Source of the DNA: CAIOZW01 sp049317725
GTDB lineage: Bacteria > Acidobacteriota > Blastocatellia > RBC074
Direction: 5' to 3'
Assembly (NCBI GenBank): GCA_049317725.1
Contig: JBMOHS010000007.1
Span: forward strand, 1 to 47,397
DNA length: 47,397 bases
The first letter of the stretch is position 1; the number at the start of each line of letters is the position of its first letter. A program made the translations under genes and the position numbers. Under the pieces are notes generated by a model that was given only the letters and a program-made list of their open reading frames with translations, ran no database searches and was not told the origin of the DNA. Of the stretch, positions 18,826-27,889 are shown one piece after another.

Positions 18826-19500
18826 ATGGCAAAGATGAGGAGAGGACGAGGGGATTGGGTCTGGGGAGTGTGGCTGTTGGTGGGGATTGGATTGGCGGCT
18901 GGGTGTTCGCCTAAGCCATCGGAGCTGGCGGAAAGGTCTGAGGCCCCGCCGGTGCAGCCGACGCCGGCTCCACTGGCGACGCCGGATCCGACGGTAGTCG
19001 ACTCGCAGGACGCCGTCATTGAGACGGACCTCGGCAAGATCCGGATCCGTTTCTTCCCGGATGTTGCGCCGCGCCACGTTGCCCATTTCAAGCAACTGGC
19101 GCAGGAGAAGTTCTACGATGGTCTCGGGTTTCATCGGATGATTCCTGGAAATCTGATCCAGGGAGGAGACCCACAGACCCGCAGCGGCGATCCGAGTCTT
19201 TGGGGGATGGGAATGCCCGGTCAGCCGACGGTCGCTGCCGAGTTCAATACTCGACCCTTCGTGAGGGGAACGGTCGGGGCGGCTCGCAAGGGAGGGGATG
19301 TCGACAGCGCGACCAGCCAGTTCTTCATCTCGCTCATGCCCCATCCCGAGTGGGATGGGAAGTACACGGTCTTTGGCGAGGTGATCGAGGGGATCGAGAC
19401 GGTCGAGAAGATCTCCGAAGCGCCGAGTGACCCGATGTCCCAGAAAGTCAAGGAGAAGGTGGTCATCCGCCAGGTTCGCTTGGAGCCGGCCAAGCGGTGA
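18826..19500 (+). CDS. Cyclophilin-type peptidyl-prolyl isomerase lipoprotein
   Basis: Proline cis-trans isomerase expected to act in the cell envelope. Of 224 residues, 1-27 are a lipoprotein signal with a good lipobox (LAAGC, Cys27), then a Pro/Thr-rich tether (about 28-60), then a compact bacterial cyclophilin domain. Family residues are present: FYDGLGFHRMIPG (catalytic Arg), LIQGGDP, TVGAARKGGDVDSATSQFFISL and YTVFGEVIEGIETVEKI. The usual tryptophan of the cyclosporin pocket is not obvious, as in many bacterial forms. ATG 18826 has GAAGGAGAG directly upstream. It lies 55 bp after gatB and 46 bp before the DUF2062 gene on the same strand, so co-transcription is likely. Confidence 0.92.
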   Translation: MAKMRRGRGDWVWGVWLLVGIGLAAGCSPKPSELAERSEAPPVQPTPAPLATPDPTVVDSQDAVIETDLGKIRIRFFPDVAPRHVAHFKQLAQEKFYDGLGFHRMIPGNLIQGGDPQTRSGDPSLWGMGMPGQPTVAAEFNTRPFVRGTVGAARKGGDVDSATSQFFISLMPHPEWDGKYTVFGEVIEGIETVEKISEAPSDPMSQKVKEKVVIRQVRLEPAKR

Positions 19501-19546
19501 CATTCCCGCCACTAGCCGGGGTGTCGATCGGGGAGATGAGATCGCG

Positions 19547-20026
19547 GTGAGCAGACGACAAGCGCTCTTGCAGAGTTGGTTGCAGGGCGGGGAGTCCCCG
19601 GAGCGGATTGCGCTCGCCTTGGCGCTCGGAGTCGCGGTCGGCTTCTCCCCATTGTTAGGTCTACAGACATTGCTGGCGTTGGGGCTGGCCAGCCTCCTCG
19701 GTCTCAATCGATGGGCGACGTTGGCTGGCAGCTACCTCAACAATCCTTGGACGATGGGATTGGTCGTGGCAGCTTCGTGGTGGGTGGGGAGTTGGGTGGT
19801 CGAGGCTCCGCGGGTTGAACTCCCCCTTCTCACTTGGTACTCCCTTGGGGAGGGGGCCTTCTGGCGGGGGTTGGCGAGTCAATGGCGCCAGCTCTACCCC
19901 TACGCGATCGGGGCGACCCTCTTTTCAATTCTGGGAGGACTGCTGACCTACCCGGTGATGGTCTGGCTGCTACGGTCGGTGCAGCGCCGACTGATCTCTC
20001 CGCCAATGGAGAAAAGAGAAGAATGA
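19547..20026 (+). CDS. DUF2062 membrane protein
   Basis: A 159-residue protein with the DUF2062 (PF09835) signature: GESPERIALALALGVAVGFSPLLGLQTLLALGLASLLGLNRWATLAGSYLNNPWT, here in the expected order of amphipathic helix, TM1, turn and TM2. A last hydrophobic segment lies near 120-145. The function of the family is unknown; it is often found next to glycosyltransferases or lipid genes. The GTG at 19547 is the only start in frame after the previous stop, with a weak GGGGAGATGAG nine bases upstream. Its TGA overlaps the next gene's ATG (ATGA), so the two proteins are probably made in a fixed ratio. Confidence 0.75.
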   Translation: MSRRQALLQSWLQGGESPERIALALALGVAVGFSPLLGLQTLLALGLASLLGLNRWATLAGSYLNNPWTMGLVVAASWWVGSWVVEAPRVELPLLTWYSLGEGAFWRGLASQWRQLYPYAIGATLFSILGGLLTYPVMVWLLRSVQRRLISPPMEKREE

Positions 20027-21924
20027 ACATGGTGCGTGTCAATCGACGGAACGTTTGGAGGGTTCTCCTTCTGGGAGGGCTGGTACTGCAGGGACATTTG
20101 ATCTCCCACGAGGCTCACGGGGCAGTCCACCCCCAGAAACAATCCCCCCCCAAGGCGGCGACGACAGCCGCTCCTGCTGGAGCGGAGGCGGGCCCGGCGC
20201 CTGGCCAGGAAGGTGAGCAGGCGCCAGTGACGAATGGCGTGGTGCGCCGCAAGCTGCCCCTCGCCGATCGACCAAACCTGACTCTCGACGACGTCAACAC
20301 GCTCATCGCGATCGATAAGCGGGTCATCCTCATGATGGCGGCGCTCAATGTGGCGGGCTACGATTACGAGTCGGGCAATCGTCCTCTCTCCCTGTTGCGC
20401 CAACAGTTGCGGGAGGATCTCAAGGAGATCGATCCGCAGTTGGTGGCCAAGTTACGCAACCATTTTCAGACGCATCGCAAGGGGATGAACGACGCGGCCG
20501 CAGTCGCTCCCTACCTGAGCCTCGCTCTCTCGATGACCGAGCCACCGGCGTTTCTGATCGATGTCTCGGCCGATCGATTGCCGGAAGACGTCCGAGAGAT
20601 CACCGATTTTGCGCTGTTGCTCGAGGAGTTTTATCAGAAGACAGGTTTTTCGCGCCTGCTCCCCAAGTATGTTCAGGCCTACATCCGGGTCGCGGAGACC
20701 TATGGTCAGTCCGCAGGGCTCGCGCTCGGATCGGTCTTGACCTATCTGCACACGGAACCGGTGCTGGAGTTGCCCCCGCTCTATGTGGCACGGCGCTCTC
20801 CGGCGACGGGTCGGCGTGCGCGGGAGCAGGCCGCCGAGGCACCTCTCTCGATCCCCAACCGGGTTCGCTACTTCGTCATCCTGCCAGACCTGCTCAACGC
20901 CACTGGGGCAGCCAACCTGCGGATCGTGCGCGACACCTACTACCTCCTCTTGGGGCCGACCACCGATCCCAATGTCGAGGCGATGCGCCGCGGGTTCCTC
21001 TCCTTTGTCGTCGATCCATTGACGGAGCGCTTGGTCCGTGAAGTCGCCCTGGTGCGGAGCGACCTGCGACGGCTCCTCGACTCGCGCGGAGATCGGCTTG
21101 ACCGGGAATATGGACAGCGGAGCGCCTACTTCCTGATCACGGACTCGTTGGTGCGCGCCGCGGACGTGCGGATGGACGTTCTGGGGCTGGCTACTCGCTT
21201 TGGATCGACGGAGGATGAAGCCCTCTATGATCTGAGCCTCGGGTATGATCGAGGAGCGGTGCTCGTCTATCACTTCTACGATCAGGTAAAGGCCTTTGAG
21301 TCGGTCGGCGTCAATCTGCGCGATTATTACTCGAGCATGCTCAAGAACATCGACTTCGACCGGGAGTCGAAGCGGTTGGAGGAGCTGGCGCAGCGGCTGA
21401 CCCGGGTCCGGCAGTTGCGGACCGAGGCAACGCTCGCGGCGGCGCCCACGGTCTCTCTCCCGAATACCGATGAGAAGCTGGTGGCCCAGATCGTCGAGGC
21501 CGATCAACTGATGAAAGCACGACGATTCGACGCGGCACGGAACCTTCTCGAAGCGGCTCGCCGGGTGCAGCCGACCAGCGCCCGGGTGCTCTACGGTCTC
21601 GCTGAAGTGACTAGCAAAGAGGCGAGCAGCCTTGAGGATCTCGACCGGGTCGAGGTGTCCCTCTTTGCTGCGGTCGAGTTCTATCGCCAGGCGGCGGCGA
21701 ACGCTTCCCCCGAGACGGAGCGGTGGCTCGCGCAACGGAGCTATGTCGCGGCAGGTCGGATCCTCGACTTCATTGCCGAAAACAACCCTTCGCTGGCAGA
21801 GGAGTTGAGCGCGGACGCGCTCACCGCGTACCAGGCGGCGCTCAAGATTGGTCCGGTCGAAGGGGGAGCCTACGAGGAGGCAGAGAAGGCCCTCCGTCAG
21901 CGAGGCCAGCAGTCGAAGCCGTAG
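20023..21924 (+). CDS. Large secreted protein of unknown function with TPR-like C-terminus
   Basis: A 633-residue exported protein. The ATG at 20023 overlaps the upstream stop by ATGA; a second ATG is two codons later. Residues 1-32 are a signal peptide (VWRVLLLGGLVLQGHLISHEAHGA), then a Pro/Ala-rich linker to about 80. The central 80-400 region is mostly helical with conserved-looking patches such as NLTLDDVNTLIAIDKRVILMMAALNVAGY, YFVILPDLLNATGAANLRIVRDTYYLLLGP and FVVDPLTERLV. The last 160 residues contain TPR-like helices (LMKARRFDAARNLLEAARRVQP, ALTAYQAALKIGP). I see no catalytic motif I can name. The opening pattern of long helices with few polar clefts suggests an assembly or scaffold protein in the periplasm. 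Confidence 0.6.
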   Translation: MNMVRVNRRNVWRVLLLGGLVLQGHLISHEAHGAVHPQKQSPPKAATTAAPAGAEAGPAPGQEGEQAPVTNGVVRRKLPLADRPNLTLDDVNTLIAIDKRVILMMAALNVAGYDYESGNRPLSLLRQQLREDLKEIDPQLVAKLRNHFQTHRKGMNDAAAVAPYLSLALSMTEPPAFLIDVSADRLPEDVREITDFALLLEEFYQKTGFSRLLPKYVQAYIRVAETYGQSAGLALGSVLTYLHTEPVLELPPLYVARRSPATGRRAREQAAEAPLSIPNRVRYFVILPDLLNATGAANLRIVRDTYYLLLGPTTDPNVEAMRRGFLSFVVDPLTERLVREVALVRSDLRRLLDSRGDRLDREYGQRSAYFLITDSLVRAADVRMDVLGLATRFGSTEDEALYDLSLGYDRGAVLVYHFYDQVKAFESVGVNLRDYYSSMLKNIDFDRESKRLEELAQRLTRVRQLRTEATLAAAPTVSLPNTDEKLVAQIVEADQLMKARRFDAARNLLEAARRVQPTSARVLYGLAEVTSKEASSLEDLDRVEVSLFAAVEFYRQAAANASPETERWLAQRSYVAAGRILDFIAENNPSLAEELSADALTAYQAALKIGPVEGGAYEEAEKALRQRGQQSKP

Positions 21925-21966
21925 GGTGACTCAAACCTTCTACTTGACCTCCAACTATCTCGCTCT

Positions 21967-23304
21967 TCAGCGGTCCCTCCTCGTGCGGCTCTGATCAGAG
22001 AAGATCCGGTCATCCCCGAAGACTTCGCGATAGACTTCGATCGCCTCCTCTTCGGAGGGGAGCCGCAGATTGTCGGTGAAGCGGTTCATGAAGCTGAAGG
22101 CAGCGGTCTGCAAGACGACTTCGAGGGCACCGTACTCTTGAAACTCCTGGCGCAATTTGGCGAAATCCGCATCGGTAATCGAGTCTGGCTGGGCAGTCAG
22201 TTGGCGGGCAAAGGCCACGGCCGTCCGTTCGCGCGGGGTCAGCGCTTTGTCATCCTTGCGCATTGCCATCAGCTTTCCCGGGTCGACTCCCTGCCGGCGC
22301 AAGCCGACAATCTGATGGACGGTACAGTAGCGGCAACCATTGGCCATCGAGACGGCCAGGGAGACTTGCAGTTGAATCTCGCGACCGATCTGCGAGTTGG
22401 CGCGGACGGAGGTGCCGTAGGCACGCCAAGCAGCTTGAAAGTCGGGGACGCGCAGCATGGCGCGCTGGGAGTTGGCGATGGGGAGACCCAGTCCGGTCTG
22501 GCGAGTGGCGGGGGCTCGCATCGCGGTTTCAGCTTGGACAACGGCCTTCATCTCTTCGTCGGAGACAAGACTGATCCGGGCCTGCCGCAACGGGTTCTGC
22601 CGCACTGGCGGGATGACGGGCTGGGTGGTTGGATCCAGCACCCAGGGTTCGACCGGCAAGTGGAGCGCTTCACTGAAGCGTGTCAGGTAGTTGAAGAAGC
22701 AGACGGTCATGGTCAGTTCGACGATCTGGGAGTCGTGGAACGATTGTCGGGTCTTGGCGAACTCTGCGTCGGTAATTCCGTGGATGTCGCGGGTCAGCAG
22801 GTCGGCGTAGCGGATGGCTGCCTGGTCAGCCGCCGGGAGGTTGGCCGACTGGCCGGCCTGCAAGGCGGCCAAGTAGGTGCGGCCGCGTGGGGTTGCACGC
22901 AGAAATCGCTGCAGATGGGCCGCGACGTAGGGGCTGCGGTTGATCTGTGCGACCCGAATTCCGACGGCTAGCTTGGTCTCCGCCGGGATCGTTCCGCCGA
23001 AGAGGATCGTCTGGAAGAGGTGGGCGAAGGGTGCGGCTCCCTGGGGCATGACGGAGAAGACCCGTACATAGTTGGGGATTCGCTGGCTGCCTGGTGGCTC
23101 CAGCGACGGCACGTCGCCAGCCGGATCGACCAAGGGCAACCTGGCCCGCGCTCCCGCGGTCTCGGTGCTGGCTCCCGCGAGCCGGTTCAATTCAGCCAAT
23201 GTTGCTGGGGGACGCTCTGGCTGACGTGCCGGCTCGGCCGCGAGCGACGTCACGACGCTGAGCAGGGCCAGCAGTCCAGCTGGCAGGAAGGCTCTCGATC
23301 TCAT
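21967..23304 (-). CDS. Exported two-domain carboxymuconolactone decarboxylase/AhpD-like protein
   Basis: A 445-residue exported protein with a signal peptide (residues 1-22, ending SLAAEP). Two CMD/AhpD folds follow. In the second, ANGCRYCTVHQ carries the C-x-x-C-x-x-x-H peroxidase-type motif (Cys324 and Cys327). In the first, the equivalent stretch reads INRSPYVAAHLQRF, with both cysteines lost but the histidine kept. Each copy repeats the family pattern, ITDAEFAKTRQSFHDSQIVELTM and ITDADFAKLRQEFQEYGALEVVL. ATG 23304 has GGAG eight bases upstream; a TTG ten codons earlier overlaps the previous stop. It follows the TonB receptor by 26 bp and is probably co-transcribed. Likely role: periplasmic thiol or peroxide chemistry, with the first domain structural. 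Confidence 0.8.
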   Translation of the reverse strand: MRSRAFLPAGLLALLSVVTSLAAEPARQPERPPATLAELNRLAGASTETAGARARLPLVDPAGDVPSLEPPGSQRIPNYVRVFSVMPQGAAPFAHLFQTILFGGTIPAETKLAVGIRVAQINRSPYVAAHLQRFLRATPRGRTYLAALQAGQSANLPAADQAAIRYADLLTRDIHGITDAEFAKTRQSFHDSQIVELTMTVCFFNYLTRFSEALHLPVEPWVLDPTTQPVIPPVRQNPLRQARISLVSDEEMKAVVQAETAMRAPATRQTGLGLPIANSQRAMLRVPDFQAAWRAYGTSVRANSQIGREIQLQVSLAVSMANGCRYCTVHQIVGLRRQGVDPGKLMAMRKDDKALTPRERTAVAFARQLTAQPDSITDADFAKLRQEFQEYGALEVVLQTAAFSFMNRFTDNLRLPSEEEAIEVYREVFGDDRIFSDQSRTRRDR

Positions 23305-23330
23305 CTGGTCATCTCCGTGGAATGTGGTGA

Positions 23331-26300
23331 TCAAAAGATCAGGCGGACACTGGCCTGCAGTGTCCGTGCGTCGTGTGCCTGCGTCGATCTCCCGAAAGAG
23401 GCCAGGGAGAGATCGGCGTTGGGCAGAAAGAGGTTGACGTTGTTCAGCGCGTTGAAGGCCTCGAAGCGGAACTGGAGCTGTGCTTTTTCATGGAGGGAAA
23501 GACTGCGCGCCAGGGAGAGGTCCAGACTGAAGAAGTGGGGCCCACGGAACGTATTTCGACCCAGGCTCCCATTCTGGCTCAGACCCGGTGCCGGAAACGC
23601 GCTGGCTGGAAAGAGCCCCGTCAAGAAGTCTTGTTGCCGGAATCGCTTGGGGATCGTTCCTGGGGCGGGTGCGTCCGGCCGATCGTAGAAGCCACCCCCG
23701 ACCGCTCCCCCACCGCCATCGAGATTGTAGTCCCCTCCCGTATTCCTTCCATTGATCACATTCGATGGTGCGCCATTCCAGACTGAGAATGGACGGCCGG
23801 ATTGTCCGGAGAAGATCCCCGAGAGCTGCCAGTCCCGACTCAGCCGATGCCACGCGCTCTTCTTCACCCCAAATCCATCTGGGGCCCACATCAGGACACC
23901 CGCCGCGCGATGCGGAATGTCGAAGAGGGAGAGGGCCCGCTCACACCGCAGGCAGGCCACATCCTGAGCCCCTCTCCCCGGTTCCGGGTTGTCCTGGAAC
24001 TGCCCCGTCGAGGTGTCAGAGGAGGTGTCGAGCCATTTCGACCATCGGTAGTTGATCTGGACTGAGAGGCCTCGACGGAACCCACGGCGTACTTCGGCGG
24101 TTCCTGCTTGGTAGTTGGAGGTCACTCCGTTGGTGACGAAGAGGAGCGTGCTGAAGTTGGGATTGATCCGATCCTCCCGCCCGTCGAGGAGGTCACCGGC
24201 AAAGCGGTTGATGTCGTCGATCCGTTCCAGGTTGACACCAGCGGTTCCAACGTAGCCCAACTCGACGATCCAGCCATTGAAGAACTCGCGTTGGAAGTTG
24301 AGGAACCAGCTCTGGCTGTACTGGGTTTTGATCGTCGGGTTGACGACAAAGCCCGTCGGCCGAATCGGGGGCTCGCCAGGGCGACTGATGACTCCCCCTT
24401 GTGCGTTGAGCCCGCGTGCGAATTCAGGATTGAACGGGACCGGGTAGTCATAGAAGATCTGGGTCCCGATCCGGTTGAGCGGTTGGATCACCCCTTGCAG
24501 TGCGTCCGGTGGAAGTGCCCGGGCCCCCGCGATCGACTGGCCGTGGTGTGGCTGATAGGCGAGGCTGATCCCGGCTCGCACCGCCACTCGTCCCGTCCCG
24601 CTTGGGTCCCAGGCCACCCCGACACGAGGGGCCAAGTTGAGCCGTTGGGGGCGGTAGAGCCGCTCCACACGGCCGACCGTCGCGTTTGCCAGCCGCTCCC
24701 GGAAATTGCTTCCAGCGCCAAAGAGCAGCGAGGAGAGCCGCCCTTCCCGCTCGTTGACATCCCCGAAGTAGTCGTGCCGCAGCCCAAGATTGAGCGTCAG
24801 AGATGGACTCACCTTCCAGTCGTCCTGGAAGAAGAGGCCGCTTTCGTATTGCGTGAAGTAGCGTGGGAAGCCGGTCGGCTGGCCGGTCGCCGGATTGACG
24901 GTCAGGGTCTGCCGGAATGGGCTGTCGGCAACAAACTCGGCGATATTGCGGAAGGCGAAGCTCCCGGCGGTGGCTGGGCCAATCGAGAGGCCTTTGAAGG
25001 CCCTTCGGAACTCTGCCCCCATTCGCAGGGTATGTCGCCCTCGATCGAGCGTCAACGTGTCCCGCAACTCATACGTCCGCAGCCGTGTCCCATTGCTAAA
25101 CACATCACCGAACGGCATGGTCACCCCGGTGATCGTGATCTCGGGCACCACCGCGTCACTCCGTCCACGAGTGGTCTGCACCTGCTGAATCGAGACTCGG
25201 ACGTCGTTGACCGCCCGATCGAGGATTCGGACATAGCCCAGGTTGAGGTTGGCAAAAAATCCATCGAAGGGACCTCGAAAGCCGCGTGCCGCGCGTCCGA
25301 GGGTTGCCTGCGAGGAACTGGTCCCTCCCTCGTCCCGCTGCTGCTCACTGATCCAGCGGCCACTGAAGGCGTCGTTGCCGCTCTTGGTCCGGTGGTCGAG
25401 CCGCAGCAGGATCTGGTCGAAGCGGAGCACGTCCCGCACCGTGACGTTGGCCAGTCCGATGGCGGGGATCCACTCTTGAGGGCCTTGAGGGGTTCGCAAG
25501 CAGTTCCGCTGTTCGGCGCTGGTCTGACATCCCGACGGTGCCGGGAGGGGGGCGGGGTAGCTTTGTAGCAGGCGGGCGGCGATGCTTCTGGGTGCCGTTC
25601 GAGTGACATGCTCCCGCAACTGTGGCGTCTCGACCAGAAAGCCGAGCACCCGACCGGTCGCGTGGCGCGTTCCCTCATAGGAGCCAAAATAGAACGTTTG
25701 ATTCTTCCGGAGGGGGCCTCCCAAGTTGCCGCCAAACTGATTGAAGACCTGCGGCGGCGTCACGGATGCGAAATGGTTGCGTGCGTTCAATGCCGCATTG
25801 CGGTGGATGCTCCAGAGGCGACCATGGATTTCGTTCGTCCCTGATTTGGTGCGCAAGTTGATCACCGCGCCATTACCCCGCCCATATTCACTCGAAAAGT
25901 TGCTGGTCTGCACTTGGGCCTCTTCCAGCGACTCGAGGGCCGGGACGAGCGTGGGCTCGCCGGTGTTGTTGGGGTTGGTGTTGATCGCGCCATCCAGGAC
26001 GTAGTTGTTGCCACGGTATCGATTGCCGTTGACCGTGACCACGGGAGAGTTGGTCAGCTTGGTCGAGTTGGCGGCACCAGCAATGGCAGTAGCACCGGCA
26101 CTCAGGCGTGGCAACGCAAAGACATCCCGCTGTGGCAGGGGCAGGGAAGAGATCTCTCTCGACGAGAAATTGTCGGCCAGTCGTCCTTCCGTGGCGACAG
26201 AGAGCAGCGCTTCGCCATCGTTGATGTAGACGATGTCGGTGACCGTCCCCACGTCCAGCCGGACGACGATGGTCACGGTCTGTCCGGCGCTCAACTTCAG

Positions 26301-26594
26301 TTCGGTCTGTCGATACGATTTGAAGCCGTCAAGATGGACGTCGACCTCGTAGTTGCCCGGCGGCAATCCCGCGATCAAAAAATCGCCATCCGTACCGCTC
26401 ACCGCTGTTCGAACATGTCCGGTCTGCTGATGGGAGACCCTGACTTTGGCTTGGACCAAGGCCGATCCCTGCGCATCGACGATCTGACCGCGCAACCCCG
26501 CTTCGGTGAATTGCGCCATCACCGAAGTCGTCAGGCTCAGGAGCAACCCAATCGAGGAGAGAATTTGTCGTTGTCCGATCTTCGCTGATGACAT
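23331..26594 (-). CDS. Oar-type TonB-dependent receptor with N-terminal carboxypeptidase-regulatory-like domain
   Basis: A 1087-residue outer-membrane receptor. Residues 1-27 are a signal peptide (SSIGLLLSLTTSVMAQ). Residues about 30-110 are a CarboxypepD_reg-like fold (GLRGQIVDAQGSALVQAKV...YEVDVHLDGFKSY). The plug (about 120-260) includes VTVNGNRYRGNNYVLDGAINTNPN and QVQTSNFSSEYGRGNGAVINLRTKSGTN. A long 22-strand-type barrel follows and ends LQASVRLIF with terminal Phe. This is the acidobacterial Oar/TonB class that takes up large organic ligands or works in cell contact; the ligand is unknown. ATG 26594 is chosen for its GAGGA ribosome site and signal peptide; the frame stays open 188 codons upstream only by chance. 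It heads a two-gene operon with the CMD protein. Confidence 0.88.
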   Translation of the reverse strand: MSSAKIGQRQILSSIGLLLSLTTSVMAQFTEAGLRGQIVDAQGSALVQAKVRVSHQQTGHVRTAVSGTDGDFLIAGLPPGNYEVDVHLDGFKSYRQTELKLSAGQTVTIVVRLDVGTVTDIVYINDGEALLSVATEGRLADNFSSREISSLPLPQRDVFALPRLSAGATAIAGAANSTKLTNSPVVTVNGNRYRGNNYVLDGAINTNPNNTGEPTLVPALESLEEAQVQTSNFSSEYGRGNGAVINLRTKSGTNEIHGRLWSIHRNAALNARNHFASVTPPQVFNQFGGNLGGPLRKNQTFYFGSYEGTRHATGRVLGFLVETPQLREHVTRTAPRSIAARLLQSYPAPLPAPSGCQTSAEQRNCLRTPQGPQEWIPAIGLANVTVRDVLRFDQILLRLDHRTKSGNDAFSGRWISEQQRDEGGTSSSQATLGRAARGFRGPFDGFFANLNLGYVRILDRAVNDVRVSIQQVQTTRGRSDAVVPEITITGVTMPFGDVFSNGTRLRTYELRDTLTLDRGRHTLRMGAEFRRAFKGLSIGPATAGSFAFRNIAEFVADSPFRQTLTVNPATGQPTGFPRYFTQYESGLFFQDDWKVSPSLTLNLGLRHDYFGDVNEREGRLSSLLFGAGSNFRERLANATVGRVERLYRPQRLNLAPRVGVAWDPSGTGRVAVRAGISLAYQPHHGQSIAGARALPPDALQGVIQPLNRIGTQIFYDYPVPFNPEFARGLNAQGGVISRPGEPPIRPTGFVVNPTIKTQYSQSWFLNFQREFFNGWIVELGYVGTAGVNLERIDDINRFAGDLLDGREDRINPNFSTLLFVTNGVTSNYQAGTAEVRRGFRRGLSVQINYRWSKWLDTSSDTSTGQFQDNPEPGRGAQDVACLRCERALSLFDIPHRAAGVLMWAPDGFGVKKSAWHRLSRDWQLSGIFSGQSGRPFSVWNGAPSNVINGRNTGGDYNLDGGGGAVGGGFYDRPDAPAPGTIPKRFRQQDFLTGLFPASAFPAPGLSQNGSLGRNTFRGPHFFSLDLSLARSLSLHEKAQLQFRFEAFNALNNVNLFLPNADLSLASFGRSTQAHDARTLQASVRLIF

Positions 26595-26791
26595 GTGGAG
26601 TCCTCGGTCCTGCCCGCGCGTTCCCCCTTCTCCGATGGAAGAGAAGCATACGCCTTCTGGTCGATTTCCGTTCTCAGTAGAACCCGTTGACGGATTGCGT
26701 CGAGTGGAAGCAGGCTGGGCAGGTCTTGAACCATTGGGGATCTGCGACGTTCCCGTGCCTGTCTGGCCAGCGAGCAAAATCACAAAACCCC

Positions 26792-26821
26792 AATATAGAG
26801 TCTCGGGGCACCCTCGTTCAA
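26792..26821 (-). promoter_or_regulatory. Sigma-70-like promoter for the TonB receptor operon
   Basis: On the minus strand TTGAAC (26816-26821) and TATATT (26792-26797) are separated by 18 bp. Transcription would begin near 26785, giving a leader of about 190 nt before the receptor ATG. It lies just past the stop of the MBL-fold gene, so the receptor is probably separate from the fad transcript. Confidence 0.5.
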
Positions 26822-26847
26822 CTCTCGGACTGACTGGCCCGGGCTGG

Positions 26848-27795
26848 TCAGATCGGGTAGTAGCGGTCGACCGGCGTCGTGGTTGCCGCCCGCTGGATTC
26901 TCCGCTGCGTGACCGCGTGGTCGAGGTGGGCGATCGTCTCCGAGGTGGCGAGGAAGCGGTGGAGCCCTTCGACTGTCGGAAAGAGCAGTTGGGACATCTC
27001 CCACGCGGTGATCCCTTCCTTGGGGACGAGCTGGACAACCCGGTCGGCCCGTTTCTGAATGTGGCGCAGGAGGCGGTGGTAGTGCTCCTCGTAATCGAGA
27101 ATGTCCCCCCCGTGCGACGTCTGAAGGAGGGTAGGGGAGAGAGTCCGGAGACGTGCAACGGACTCGAGGTAGCGGGTCAGGGAAGGGAAGCGGTCTCCAG
27201 GATTGGTTGGGTCCGGATTGAGGACTGGGTTGGGCGTGATCGACTTGAGGATTGTGTCGCCGGCGAGGAGGTGGCGGGACGCCTCGCGATAGAAGCAAGA
27301 GCTGCCGGGCGTGTGGCCCGGGGTGTGGACCACCCGAATCAAGCCCGTCGCGAAGAGGAACTCGTCCTCATCGCGGTAGGGAACGACGTGTTCGACCGGG
27401 TCGGCATAGGATCGAACCATTTGATACTGATCGACCATCCGCGTCAGATCCTCGGCAGGCACCCCCGCACTGTGCAGGAGATCTTCATGGACACGCGGAG
27501 GGCGCTCCGCCGAGAGGTGGTCGGCCTCCCATTCGTGCACGTGGACCGGGGCCCCAGACTCTCGCTGAATGATGCCGGCCAGTCCACAGTGGTCCTCGTG
27601 GGTATGAGTCAGCAGTACCCGTTGAATGTCGGAGACGACCAGCCCGACGGCACGGAGCTGCTCGCGCAGCGCTTGCAGCGCCTCTTCGGTTCGTGGCCCA
27701 GTGTCGATGAGCGTCAGCGGTTCTTCTCGAAGAAGATAGATATTGATCGGCCCGACGGGAAAAGGGGTTGGCAGGACCAGGCGCAGGATCTTCAT
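26848..27795 (-). CDS. MBL-fold metallo-hydrolase (LACTB2-like)
   Basis: A 315-residue cytoplasmic hydrolase. The metallo-beta-lactamase core has HTHEDHCGLAG (H-x-H-x-D-H metal site) near residue 63, VVHTPGHTPGSSCFY (third His), HLLAGDTIL (bridging Asp) and TSHGGDI (last His). The final 80 residues look like the winged-helix tail of LACTB2-type proteins (AWEMSQLLFP...HLDHAVTQRRIQ). Such enzymes cleave thioesters, hydroxyacylglutathione-like esters or RNA; the substrate cannot be told. ATG 27795 is the only plausible start after the fadE stop, 94 bp away, but its ribosome site is weak. Placement at the end of the fad operon suggests an acyl-thioester hydrolase role, which is inference only. 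Confidence 0.8.
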   Translation of the reverse strand: MKILRLVLPTPFPVGPINIYLLREEPLTLIDTGPRTEEALQALREQLRAVGLVVSDIQRVLLTHTHEDHCGLAGIIQRESGAPVHVHEWEADHLSAERPPRVHEDLLHSAGVPAEDLTRMVDQYQMVRSYADPVEHVVPYRDEDEFLFATGLIRVVHTPGHTPGSSCFYREASRHLLAGDTILKSITPNPVLNPDPTNPGDRFPSLTRYLESVARLRTLSPTLLQTSHGGDILDYEEHYHRLLRHIQKRADRVVQLVPKEGITAWEMSQLLFPTVEGLHRFLATSETIAHLDHAVTQRRIQRAATTTPVDRYYPI

Positions 27796-27889
27796 GCTGG
27801 GTGCAGTCTGTTGGATGCGAGAGAGGGAACCCGACCGGATGGTTGGTCCGGTCGGGTCCTTGGCGATGTGCCATCCCAGAGAGGGCAGA

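Noticed and set aside
26595..27158. 188-codon N-terminal extension of the TonB receptor frame
   Set aside because: It precedes a clear signal peptide and a GAGGA-ATG start, and overlaps the end of the MBL-fold gene.
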